Part shown: positions 28,408 through 36,170 of the stretch, piece after piece
Layout of the letters: each line of letters opens with the position of its first letter
Position numbering within the stretch: the first letter of the stretch is position 1
Assembly (NCBI RefSeq): GCF_000622365.1
Contig: NZ_JASC01000002.1
Location: forward strand, 124,001 to 188,000
Direction of reading: 5' to 3'
Source: Sulfitobacter noctilucae
Lineage (GTDB): Bacteria > Pseudomonadota > Alphaproteobacteria > Rhodobacterales > Rhodobacteraceae
Length of the DNA stretch: 64,000 bases
Notes under the pieces: generated by a model
The model's input: the letters and a program-made list of their open reading frames with translations, nothing else
Told to the model about the DNA's origin: nothing
The model's database searches: none
Translations under genes and position numbers: made by a program

Positions 28408-30420
28408 TTATGCGGCCAGACCGCGCCCTTTAAGCAAGGCCTCTACTCCCGGCAAACGGCCCCGGAACGCGGTATAAAGCTCTGCCGCGTCCCGCGATCC
28501 ACCGCTCGAAAGGATGTGCTCTTCCAGCGCGGCGGCGCGGTCTGCATCAAACGGGTTACCGACTTCTTCAAACGCCTCAAAGGCGTCCGCATCCATCACT
28601 TCGGACCACATATAGCTGTAGTAGCCACTGGAATATCCGTCACCCGAGAACACATGCGCGAACTGCGGTGTCGCGTGGCGCATGCGGATCGCGGCGGGCA
28701 TGCCCAGCGCCTCCAACACCTCGGCCTGTTTCGCCATCGGATCAGCAGGGGCCGCGCCATCGTGGAACGCCAGATCAACAAGGGCCGATGCGACGTATTC
28801 GACGGTCTGGAACCCCATGTCGAAAGTCGAGGCACCCAGTACCTTGTCCAGCATCTCTGGCGGCATGGCTTCGCCCGTTTTGGCATGGGTGGCGAATTCG
28901 CCCAGCACTTCGGGCACCTCGAGCCAGTGTTCATAAAGCTGGCTGGGCAGTTCCACAAAGTCGCGCGCAACGGAGGTACCGGACACGCTTTCATAGGTCA
29001 CATCAGATAACATCTGGTGCAGCGCATGGCCGAATTCATGAAACAACGTCCGCGCATCATCGTAGGACAAAAGCGACGGATCGGATTTGGCAAAGTTGCA
29101 GACGTTGATGACCACGGGCGTCTGCGCCTGCGGGAATTTCGCCTGCGATCGCATGGCCGAACACCATGCGCCAGAACGTTTGGACCCACGGGCGAAATAA
29201 TCCCCGATAAACACGGCGATATGTTTGCCATTGCGTGTCACGTCCCAAGCGCGGCAGTCGTCATGGTACAGCGGCACATCCAGGGGCGCGAATTCCAGCC
29301 CGAACAGGCGGTTGGCGCAGGCAAAAGACGCCTCGATCATCCGGTCCAACTGAAAATATGGCTTCAGCGCCGCCTCATCCAGATCATGCTCCGCCGCGCG
29401 GCGTTTCTCGGCGTAGTAGCGCCAATCCCACGGCTCCAGATCGCCGTTGATGCCATCGCTGTGCATCATCGCGGTCAGCTTGTCCGCATCCGCGTTGGCT
29501 TGCGCCTTGGCTGGCTCCCAAACCTGCATCAGCAGATCGCGCACGGCGGCGGGGGTCTTGGCCATTTCAGTCTCAAGCTTGTAGTCGGCAAAGTTCGCGT
29601 AGCCCAACAGCTGTGCCCGCTCTTCGCGCAGAGCCAGCGTTTCGGCGGCGATGGCGCGGTTGTCCGTTTCGCCACCGTTGGCGCCGCGTGCCTCCCATGC
29701 GCGGAACGCCTTTTCGCGCAGATCGCGACGGGGCGAGAATTGCAGGAAGGGCACGATCAGCGAACGTGACAGAGTGACCACCGGGCCGCCCGCATCCTTC
29801 TCCGCACCCGCAGCACGAGCCGCGTCGACCACGAAATCTGGCAGGCCTTCGAGGTCTTCTTCAGAGAGTGTCATGAACCAGCTGCGTTCATCGGACAGGA
29901 GGTTTTGTGTGAATTGCGTTCCCAGCACTGCGAGGCGTGCTTTGATTTCTTTCATCCGCGTTTCTTCGGCTCCGCTGAGTGCCGCCCCTGCCCGCACAAA
30001 ACCGCGATGGGTCAGCATCAGCACGCGGGCTTGCTCGTCCGTCAGTGTCAGGCTGTCGCGCTCGTCCCAGATAGCGGCGACGCGGGCAAACAGTGCTTTG
30101 TTGCCCGAGATTTCAGAGAAATGCGCGGCCAGTTTGGGGGAAAATGCACGCTGCAAGTCTTCGCGCACCGGGTTGCTATCGGCCCCGGCGATAGTGAAAA
30201 ACACGCCAAGTACCTTATCGAGCGCATGGCCCGCAGCTTCCAGCGCCTCTACCGTATTGGCAAACGTAGGCGCGTCGGGGTTGGCGGCGATCGCATCAAT
30301 CTCGGCATTATGGGCGGTCAGCGCCTCCTCCAGCGCGGGGGCGAAATGCGCGTCTTCGATTTGGTCGAATGGTGCGATGGCAAAGGGGGTGGGCCAGATG
30401 GCCAGCAATGGGTTTGTCAT
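28408..30420 (-). CDS. M3 family metallopeptidase (oligopeptidase A/Dcp type)
   Basis: 670-residue cytosolic zinc peptidase that breaks down oligopeptides, such as signal-peptide remnants. The zinc motif HEFGH is at residues 461-465 with the third-ligand glutamate in the downstream helix. The N-terminus LLAIWPTPFAIAPFDQIEDA fits the PrlC/Dcp branch. No signal peptide. Dipeptidyl carboxypeptidase versus oligopeptidase specificity cannot be separated by eye. Single gene, ATG at 30420. Confidence 0.92.
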   Translation of the reverse strand: MTNPLLAIWPTPFAIAPFDQIEDAHFAPALEEALTAHNAEIDAIAANPDAPTFANTVEALEAAGHALDKVLGVFFTIAGADSNPVREDLQRAFSPKLAAHFSEISGNKALFARVAAIWDERDSLTLTDEQARVLMLTHRGFVRAGAALSGAEETRMKEIKARLAVLGTQFTQNLLSDERSWFMTLSEEDLEGLPDFVVDAARAAGAEKDAGGPVVTLSRSLIVPFLQFSPRRDLREKAFRAWEARGANGGETDNRAIAAETLALREERAQLLGYANFADYKLETEMAKTPAAVRDLLMQVWEPAKAQANADADKLTAMMHSDGINGDLEPWDWRYYAEKRRAAEHDLDEAALKPYFQLDRMIEASFACANRLFGLEFAPLDVPLYHDDCRAWDVTRNGKHIAVFIGDYFARGSKRSGAWCSAMRSQAKFPQAQTPVVINVCNFAKSDPSLLSYDDARTLFHEFGHALHQMLSDVTYESVSGTSVARDFVELPSQLYEHWLEVPEVLGEFATHAKTGEAMPPEMLDKVLGASTFDMGFQTVEYVASALVDLAFHDGAAPADPMAKQAEVLEALGMPAAIRMRHATPQFAHVFSGDGYSSGYYSYMWSEVMDADAFEAFEEVGNPFDADRAAALEEHILSSGGSRDAAELYTAFRGRLPGVEALLKGRGLAA

Positions 30421-30490
30421 GGGAAATCTCCTTTGCGCTCAAGCTAGGGGCGCGATGTGTCGGTTACAATCGGACGGGCAATGAAAGTGA

Positions 30491-31534
30491 TCAGGCGCTG
30501 CCACAGGTCGGGCAATCTGCGCGGCGGGCGATCTGGATGGTGCGGTTCTCGCCATAAAGTGCATCGTAGATCAGCAATTGTCCCCGCGCGGGTGTGCCTG
30601 CACCGGTGATCAGTTTGATCGCCTCAACTGCCATCATCGAGCCTACAACGCCGGGCAAAGGCCCGATCACGCCCGCCTCGGCGCAACTGGGCGCAAGATG
30701 GGCGGAGGGTGCCTCCGGGAAGATGCACTGGTAACAGGGCGCGCCCTTCGCCGGGTCAAAGACCGACATCTGCCCTTCCCACTGGCTGAGCGCACCGGAC
30801 ACCAGCGGTTTGCCCGCCGCGACGCAGGCGGCGTTGACCAGATAGCGGGTATCGAAATTGTCGGTGCCGTCCAGCACCAGATCATAGTCACCGATCAGGT
30901 CGGCAGCGATGTCTCCGGTCAGGCGGCGGTGGTAGGGGCGAACGGTCACAAATGGGTTCTGTGCTTCCATGTGGGCCTGGGCAGAGAATACCTTGGGCGT
31001 GCCGATGTCGGCGTCCGCATGGATGACTTGCCGTTGCAGGTTGGCGTTTTCGACCTTGTCGTCGTCGATTACGCCAATGGTGCCGACCCCAGCTGCCGCC
31101 AGATATTGCAGCACGGGCGCACCAAGACCGCCCGCGCCCACCACCAGAACCGATGCATCCTTGAGCGCCCTTTGCCCGCCGCCGCCAACCTCGCGCAAAA
31201 TGATGTGGCGGGCGTAGCGATTGAGTTCGGTGTCGGAAAAGGCGGCGGATTTTGGCGCTGAATCAGCAGTTTGCGCAACGAGCGCCTTTGACCTCAACAT
31301 CACCAACACTTGGCGGTAGATCAGGAAAAGGGCGATAAATCCGCCCAAGATCAGCCAGGCTGCAGCGCTGCCACCGGTCGCCACGCGCAGTGGGTTGGTT
31401 TCTGGGAAAGCCACCTGAATGCCCAGTACTGCGATATACAAAAGGCCCAGAAACGTCGCGCGCGCCTCACGCGGGGCGTTCATCCAGCCACCGCCAAACC
31501 AGATGGCAGCAGCCAACAGCAGTACAAGTATCAT
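30491..31534 (-). CDS. Membrane-anchored ThiF/MoeB/HesA-family E1-like adenylyltransferase
   Basis: 347 residues. The first 80 or so hold three hydrophobic helices, unusual for this normally soluble family. From about residue 105 a complete ThiF/MoeB domain follows: RYARHIILREVGG, nucleotide loop VVGAGGLGAPV, DDDKVENANLQRQ, GTDNFDTRY and two zinc CxxC pairs (CYQC, CPTC). The family adenylates the C-terminal glycine of a ubiquitin-like sulfur carrier (MoaD, ThiS) for molybdopterin or thiamine synthesis. No carrier gene is adjacent. Overlaps the dut stop; ATG 31534 or GTG 31537 are both possible starts. Confidence 0.85.
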   Translation of the reverse strand: MILVLLLAAAIWFGGGWMNAPREARATFLGLLYIAVLGIQVAFPETNPLRVATGGSAAAWLILGGFIALFLIYRQVLVMLRSKALVAQTADSAPKSAAFSDTELNRYARHIILREVGGGGQRALKDASVLVVGAGGLGAPVLQYLAAAGVGTIGVIDDDKVENANLQRQVIHADADIGTPKVFSAQAHMEAQNPFVTVRPYHRRLTGDIAADLIGDYDLVLDGTDNFDTRYLVNAACVAAGKPLVSGALSQWEGQMSVFDPAKGAPCYQCIFPEAPSAHLAPSCAEAGVIGPLPGVVGSMMAVEAIKLITGAGTPARGQLLIYDALYGENRTIQIARRADCPTCGSA

Positions 31535-31986
31535 CACGCCACTCCGGTAGAACCAAATCCGCCTTCAGCCCGCTCTGTGGGATCGAGCCTGTCGGTGAGC
31601 GTAAAGCTAGCCTGCGTGACCGGCGCTGCAACCATCTGTGCGATGCGCATGCCGTGTGTGACCTCGAACGGAGCCTCGCCCGCGTTCAACACGATCACCC
31701 CCACAACACCGCGATAGTCGCTGTCGATGGTGCCGGGGCTGTTGGGCAGCATAATTCCGTGCTTAAGCGCCAGACCCGAACGCGGGCGGATCTGAACCTC
31801 GAACCCTTGGGTAATTTGCATATGCAGGCCCGTTGAAATCAGCGCCCGCGCCATTGGAAGGATCGTTACGGGGCCATTCGGCAGATTGGCCCGCAGGTCC
31901 GCTCCGGCGGCACCGGCACTTTCATATCGAGGCAAGCCCAGCTTGGTATCGGCCCCATCGGCCCAGATGCATTTGATCGGGGTCAT
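31534..31986 (-). CDS. dut: dUTP diphosphatase
   Basis: Trimeric dUTPase that keeps uracil out of DNA and supplies dUMP. 150 residues with motifs RPRSGLALKHG, NSPGTIDSDYRG and the C-terminal GGFGSTG lid. The pairing with coaBC is a widely conserved arrangement; start overlaps the coaBC stop by 4 bases. Confidence 0.97.
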   Translation of the reverse strand: MTPIKCIWADGADTKLGLPRYESAGAAGADLRANLPNGPVTILPMARALISTGLHMQITQGFEVQIRPRSGLALKHGIMLPNSPGTIDSDYRGVVGVIVLNAGEAPFEVTHGMRIAQMVAAPVTQASFTLTDRLDPTERAEGGFGSTGVA

Positions 31987-33182
31987 GCGTCGCCAATGAC
32001 TTGCGCGATGCGTCCGGCCAGCTTGACCGCGACTTCATCTTTGCCCATGCGCGGCCAGTCTTCTGCCCCTTCGTCCGTGATCAGGGTAACGGCATTTTCG
32101 CTGCCCCCCATGATACCGGTGCCGGGTGAAACATCGTTGGCGACGATCCAGTCGCAGCCCTTGCGCGTGCGCTTGGCCGTCGCGTGGGCCAGCACATCAT
32201 TTGTCTCAGCGGCAAAGCCCACAACCAGCGGGGGGCGATCCTGTGCCAGATGGCTGATCGTTTTCAGGATATCGGGATTTTCGGCGAAGCTGAGCTGGGG
32301 CAAGCCGTCTTTGGATTTCTTGAGCTTTTGATCATGCGCCCCTTCAACGCGCCAGTCGGCCACCGCGGCGGCAAAGACGGCCGCATCGACAGGTAAGGCA
32401 CCCGTGGCCGCTTCCAACATCTGTTGCGCAGTCTGGATGCGCATCACTTCGACCCCATGGGGCGGCGGCACATCGGCAGGGCCAGTGACAAACACTACAT
32501 GCGCACCCAGTGCGGCCAAAGCACGGGCAATCGCGGCCCCCTGCGCACCAGAGGAGCGGTTCGCGATATAGCGGACCGGATCAATCGGCTCATGCGTGGG
32601 GCCGGAGGTCACCAGAATGCGTTTGCCGGTGAGCGGCCCTTCGGAGAACTGCGCCTCGACTGCGGCGACGACCTCCATCGGTTCGGACATGCGACCGGGG
32701 CCGAATTCGCCACATGCCATGTCGCCGTCATTCGGACCAACGGTGAGGATGCCATCCGACTTCAGGGTCGCCAGATTGCGCTGGGTTGCGGCGTGGGCCC
32801 ACATGCGCACGTTCATCGCGGGGACGATCATCACCGGGGTGTCAGTGGCAAGCATTAGTGTCGATGCCAGATCATTGGCATGGCCTTGCGCCATCTTGGC
32901 CATCAGATCAGCAGTCGCCGGGGCAACAACCACCAGATCGGCGACGCGGCTTAGCTGGATATGCCCCATCTCGGCCTCATCCCCCAGGTCGAACAAGTCG
33001 CTGAACACCTTTTTACCCGCCAGCGCAGAAACCGATAGCGGGGTCAAAAATTCAGCGCCTGCGCGGGTCAGAACCGGTGTCACTTCGGCGCCGCGTTCGC
33101 GCAAGCGGCGGATCAGGTCAAGCGATTTGAACGCAGCAATGCCGCCGCCGATGATCAAAAGAATATGTTTGCCCGACAGCAT
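31983..33182 (-). CDS. coaBC: Bifunctional phosphopantothenoylcysteine decarboxylase/synthetase
   Basis: Two consecutive steps of coenzyme A synthesis in one protein. Residues 1-180 are the FMN-dependent CoaC decarboxylase (GGGIAAFKSLDLIRRL, PAMNVRMW); residues 185-399 are the CTP-dependent CoaB ligase (ILVTSGPTHEPIDPVRYIAN). 399 residues is typical. First gene of coaBC-dut-ThiF-like. Its AAGGG ribosome site lies within the 3' arm of a stem that ends one base before the ATG. Confidence 0.97.
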   Translation of the reverse strand: MLSGKHILLIIGGGIAAFKSLDLIRRLRERGAEVTPVLTRAGAEFLTPLSVSALAGKKVFSDLFDLGDEAEMGHIQLSRVADLVVVAPATADLMAKMAQGHANDLASTLMLATDTPVMIVPAMNVRMWAHAATQRNLATLKSDGILTVGPNDGDMACGEFGPGRMSEPMEVVAAVEAQFSEGPLTGKRILVTSGPTHEPIDPVRYIANRSSGAQGAAIARALAALGAHVVFVTGPADVPPPHGVEVMRIQTAQQMLEAATGALPVDAAVFAAAVADWRVEGAHDQKLKKSKDGLPQLSFAENPDILKTISHLAQDRPPLVVGFAAETNDVLAHATAKRTRKGCDWIVANDVSPGTGIMGGSENAVTLITDEGAEDWPRMGKDEVAVKLAGRIAQVIGDA

Positions 33183-33183
33183 A

Positions 33184-33228
33184 AAGCGCCCTTTGGTTAC
33201 ACGGTATCTACCGGACCATAGGGCGCTT
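33184..33228 (-). promoter_or_regulatory. Hairpin covering the coaBC ribosome-binding site
   Basis: 9-bp perfect arms AAGCGCCCT/AGGGCGCTT around a 27-base loop that holds a second small stem (CGGTA/TACCG). It lies between the rpoH2 stop and coaBC. On the minus strand its 3' arm contains the coaBC Shine-Dalgarno. Terminator for rpoH2 or translational control of coaBC are the two readings. Confidence 0.5.
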
Positions 33229-33271
33229 GGGATGCTTGATCCAGCCCTGACGCGGGCCGGTGTCTAGGCAG

Positions 33272-34150
33272 TTAGTTCAGGAACTGCAGCACTTCGCGTG
33301 ACTGACCTTCCAAAGACTTGCGCATCTTCACAAAGGCCGCGGCTTCCAACTGGCGCACGCGCTCTTTCGACAGGCTCAACTCTTCACCAAGGCTTTCAAG
33401 TGTCCGTGGCTGATCACGCAGCTTGCGCTCGCGGACGATGAATTGCTCGCGGTCGTTCAGTTCTTGCATGGAGGACAGAAGCCAGGCACGCAGTTGTTCC
33501 GTGTCATGACTGTCTTCAACCTGTTCGGCGGCCTGTGCGGAATCGTCAACCAAGGCGTCGATCCATTCGCGGCCTTCATCCTCAGAGGACTGCGTGGCGT
33601 TGAGAGAATAATCGGAGCCTGACAGACGGCCCTCCATCATCTCGACATCGTGCAACGGCACGCCGATCTCGGTCGAGATCATCTGGCGCAGCTGGTGCCG
33701 ATCCAATGTTTCGCCAGCGGCAGAGGCTTCACGCTCCAACCGGGCCTGGACGCGGCGCATGTTGAAAAACAGGGACTTTTGCGAAGATGTGGACCCTGTC
33801 CGCACCATCGACCAGTTCCGCATCACATGGTCCTGAATGCTCGCCTTGATCCACCAGACAGCGTAAGTGGAGAACCGTACGCCCCGATCAGGGTCGAACT
33901 TGTCAGCCGCTTTCATGAGGCCAAGACCCGCCTCCTGGATCAGATCGTTCATCGGCGCGCCGTAGCGCTTGAATTTGCCGGCCATCGAAATTGCCAGACG
34001 CATGTAAGCTGTGATCAGGCGGTGCAGGGCCGCTTCGTCGCGTTCATCACGCCAAGCGTATGCAAGCTTGAGTTCAGTTTCCGCATCAAGTAGCTCGGCT
34101 TTCATCGCCGTGCGGGTGAGTGAGAATTCGCGTGCTGTTTGCAGTGTCAT
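33272..34150 (-). CDS. rpoH2: RNA polymerase sigma factor RpoH2 (sigma-32 family)
   Basis: Alternative sigma factor for heat and oxidative (singlet-oxygen) stress. 292 residues: region 2 with LIQEAGLGLMKAADKFDPD and FSTYAVWWIKASIQDHVMRN, the RpoH box around TSSQKSLFFNMRR, and a C-terminal region 4 helix-turn-helix (LESLGEELSLSKERVRQLE). The wording of region 2 fits the second RpoH of Rhodobacter (RpoH-II) rather than RpoH-I. ATG 34150 is chosen; a GTG at 34189 is possible but has no spacing for a ribosome site. An ECF-type promoter lies upstream. Ends 90 bases before coaBC. Confidence 0.93.
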   Translation of the reverse strand: MTLQTAREFSLTRTAMKAELLDAETELKLAYAWRDERDEAALHRLITAYMRLAISMAGKFKRYGAPMNDLIQEAGLGLMKAADKFDPDRGVRFSTYAVWWIKASIQDHVMRNWSMVRTGSTSSQKSLFFNMRRVQARLEREASAAGETLDRHQLRQMISTEIGVPLHDVEMMEGRLSGSDYSLNATQSSEDEGREWIDALVDDSAQAAEQVEDSHDTEQLRAWLLSSMQELNDREQFIVRERKLRDQPRTLESLGEELSLSKERVRQLEAAAFVKMRKSLEGQSREVLQFLN

Positions 34151-34202
34151 CTTCAATTTTCCCTGAACTTGCAGTACGTCTTGTGACACACCTTTGATTT
34201 AA

Positions 34203-34229
34203 GTACGCACAAGGTGCTTTTTGGGTTCC
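34203..34229 (-). promoter_or_regulatory. ECF-sigma-type promoter of rpoH2
   Basis: On the minus strand GGAAC (34229-34225), a 17-base spacer and CGTAC (34207-34203), about 50 bases before the rpoH2 start. GGAAC is the typical ECF -35 element and CGTT/CGTA a known -10 form (RpoE/EcfG class). A second match with the same spacing stands before the hemerythrin gene at 58194. Confidence 0.55.
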
Positions 34230-34237
34230 GAGAAAAA

Positions 34238-34768
34238 ATGAAAAATAACGTGCCAAGATCCTCTTTTGTGCTCGGGGGCGCTGCATCGGGGAAATCGGGC
34301 TGGGCCGAAGAATTGGCGGAAAGCTTCGGCTTGCCAATCACTTACATCGCCACCAGCCAAATTTTTGATGCCGAGATGTCGGCAAGAGTAAAAATCCACA
34401 AAAAACGTCGCGATGACCGGTGGACCACCGTAGAAGAGCCGCTTGATCTGGCGTCAGCGCTTGACAAACTGACGGCGCAGCAGGTGGCTTTCATCGACTG
34501 CGCCACCATGTGGCTGAGCAATCATCTGATCGCGCAAAGTGATATTGCAGATGTGCAGGACGCGCTCGTTTCGGCGCTTCATCGCTGTGCTGCCCCGTGG
34601 ATCATCGTGTCAAACGAGGTGGGCAGTGGCATCGTGCCCGACAACGCGCTGGCGCGGCAGTTCCGCGAGGCGCAAGGCAGGCTGAACATAGCGCTGGCGG
34701 CAGAAGCGGGCTTGGCCGTGCAAGTGGTGGCGGGCCTGCCGGTGGTTTTGAAAGGACAGCTTCCATGA
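34238..34768 (+). CDS. cobU: Adenosylcobinamide kinase/guanylyltransferase
   Basis: Activates adenosylcobinamide to the GDP form in the late cobalamin pathway. 176 residues with P-loop GGAASGKS near the N-terminus, the IDCATMWLSN strand and NEVGSGIVP guanylylation-site region, all diagnostic. ATG 34238 begins the conserved part; a GTG at 34214 would overlap the rpoH2 promoter. Stop overlaps the next gene by 4 bases. Confidence 0.95.
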   Translation: MKNNVPRSSFVLGGAASGKSGWAEELAESFGLPITYIATSQIFDAEMSARVKIHKKRRDDRWTTVEEPLDLASALDKLTAQQVAFIDCATMWLSNHLIAQSDIADVQDALVSALHRCAAPWIIVSNEVGSGIVPDNALARQFREAQGRLNIALAAEAGLAVQVVAGLPVVLKGQLP

Positions 34769-35346
34769 CAATCTGGCACTGGGTCCGGCATGGTCCGACC
34801 CACGAGAAAACCTTTGTCGGCTGGCGCGATGTTCCCGCAGATTTGTCCGATCACGATCAAATTGCCCGTCTAAGCGCTCATTTGCCCGACGATGCACTGT
34901 TGATCTCGTCCGACTTGCAACGATGCACTGCGACAGCGGATGTGCTAGAGCACGGCGACCGTCGCCGCCTGCCGCATCGTGCCGACCTGCGCGAAATTCA
35001 TTTTGGCATTTGGGACGGCATGCACTTCAAGGACATTGCCGCCCGCGATCCCGAACTTTCCCGCGCCTATTGGGAAACGCCTGGTGATGTTGTGGCCCCC
35101 GAAGGCGAAAGCTGGAACCAGACCGCCGCGCGGGTAAATGCCGCCGTCGACACGATGAACGCCGCCCACCCGCAGGCCGAGATCATTGCCGTGGCACATT
35201 TCGGTGTGATTCTGACGCAGGTGCAAAGGGCGCTTGGCGTCACACCTTACAAAGCGATGTCTCACAAGATCGATAATCTTTCGGTGACAACAATGGTGCA
35301 TGAGGTCGGTGCGTGGCGTGTAGATACGATCAATCACCTTCCGTGA
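34765..35346 (+). CDS. Histidine phosphatase family protein, probably alpha-ribazole phosphatase
   Basis: 193 residues. The phosphoglycerate-mutase-like fold is shown by the catalytic VRHGPTH near the N-terminus, the mid-protein LREIHFGIWDG and the second histidine in AVAHFGV. Translationally coupled to cobU (ATGA), which argues for the CobC role, removing the 5'-phosphate of alpha-ribazole phosphate in cobalamin assembly. Sequence alone would allow other small phosphate esters. Confidence 0.85.
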   Translation: MTIWHWVRHGPTHEKTFVGWRDVPADLSDHDQIARLSAHLPDDALLISSDLQRCTATADVLEHGDRRRLPHRADLREIHFGIWDGMHFKDIAARDPELSRAYWETPGDVVAPEGESWNQTAARVNAAVDTMNAAHPQAEIIAVAHFGVILTQVQRALGVTPYKAMSHKIDNLSVTTMVHEVGAWRVDTINHLP

Positions 35347-35406
35347 TCGGGTGACGAGCAAAGTTGCATTTGCCGCACTGCACGCAGCGCGGCTAGGTTC
35401 TTTTTC

Positions 35407-36090
35407 ATGACATATGACCTTTATATCGGCGATCGCACCTTCTCCAGCTGGTCCTTACGGGGCTGGCTGATGTTGGAAAAATTCAACCTGCCTTATAAGG
35501 CACATCTTGTTGGCCTTTACGGCGGGACAATGGCGGCTGATCTGGCGGCACTTGCCCCAGCCCGGTTGGTGCCGGTTTTGCGCACGCCGGAAGGGACCGT
35601 GGTGGGTGAAAGCCTTGCGATGGCAGAAACACTGGCCGAACGGCATCCCGAGGCTGGCATGTGGCCGAAAGACGCAGCAGCGCGTGCCACGGCGCGCTGG
35701 CTTTGCGCCGAGATATGCGCCGGGTTTTCCACGCTGCGCGGCAGCTGCCCGATGCAGTTACAGCATGTGAATGAAGGATTTGCCGTCAGCGCCGAGCTGC
35801 AAAAGGACATTGACCGGCTCGAAACCCTTTGGGCACATGCTGGCGCAGTGCGGACTGAAAACGGCCTTTGGCTTTTTGGTGGCTACAGCCTTGCCGATGC
35901 GTTCTATGCCCCGGTCGCAGCGCGTATCATTGGCTATGATTTGCCGGTCAGCGCAACTGCACGGGCGTATTGTGAAACGACTATTTCTGATCCCGCTTTC
36001 AAAGCATGGCGCGCAGAGGGGCTTGAAGTGGTTTATGATCCGTTTCCTTACGACTTTGGCGGGGCGACCCGCGAATGGCCGTCTTCCTGA
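35407..36090 (+). CDS. Glutathione S-transferase family protein
   Basis: 227 residues. N-terminal thioredoxin-like domain with DRTFSSWSLRGWLMLEKFNL (serine at the usual catalytic site) and a later GESLAMAETLAE that binds the gamma-glutamyl part; C-terminal all-helical domain. Cytosolic conjugation, isomerisation or reductase role using glutathione, which gshB nearby would supply. Substrate unknown. Confidence 0.87.
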   Translation: MTYDLYIGDRTFSSWSLRGWLMLEKFNLPYKAHLVGLYGGTMAADLAALAPARLVPVLRTPEGTVVGESLAMAETLAERHPEAGMWPKDAAARATARWLCAEICAGFSTLRGSCPMQLQHVNEGFAVSAELQKDIDRLETLWAHAGAVRTENGLWLFGGYSLADAFYAPVAARIIGYDLPVSATARAYCETTISDPAFKAWRAEGLEVVYDPFPYDFGGATREWPSS

Positions 36091-36108
36091 TCTCAAGTCC
36101 GGCTTGCA

Positions 36109-36122
36109 TTAACTTTTCTTAA
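36109..36122 (+). promoter_or_regulatory. CtrA-like half sites before comM
   Basis: TTAA-N6-TTAA at 36109-36122 (consensus spacing is N7) and a further CATTAAC at 36129-36135, 35-60 bases before the comM start. Near match only. Confidence 0.35.
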
Positions 36123-36170
36123 ACAATCCCTGCCTACCCATTAACCAAGTGGTAAGTGGAGAAAGCAAGG

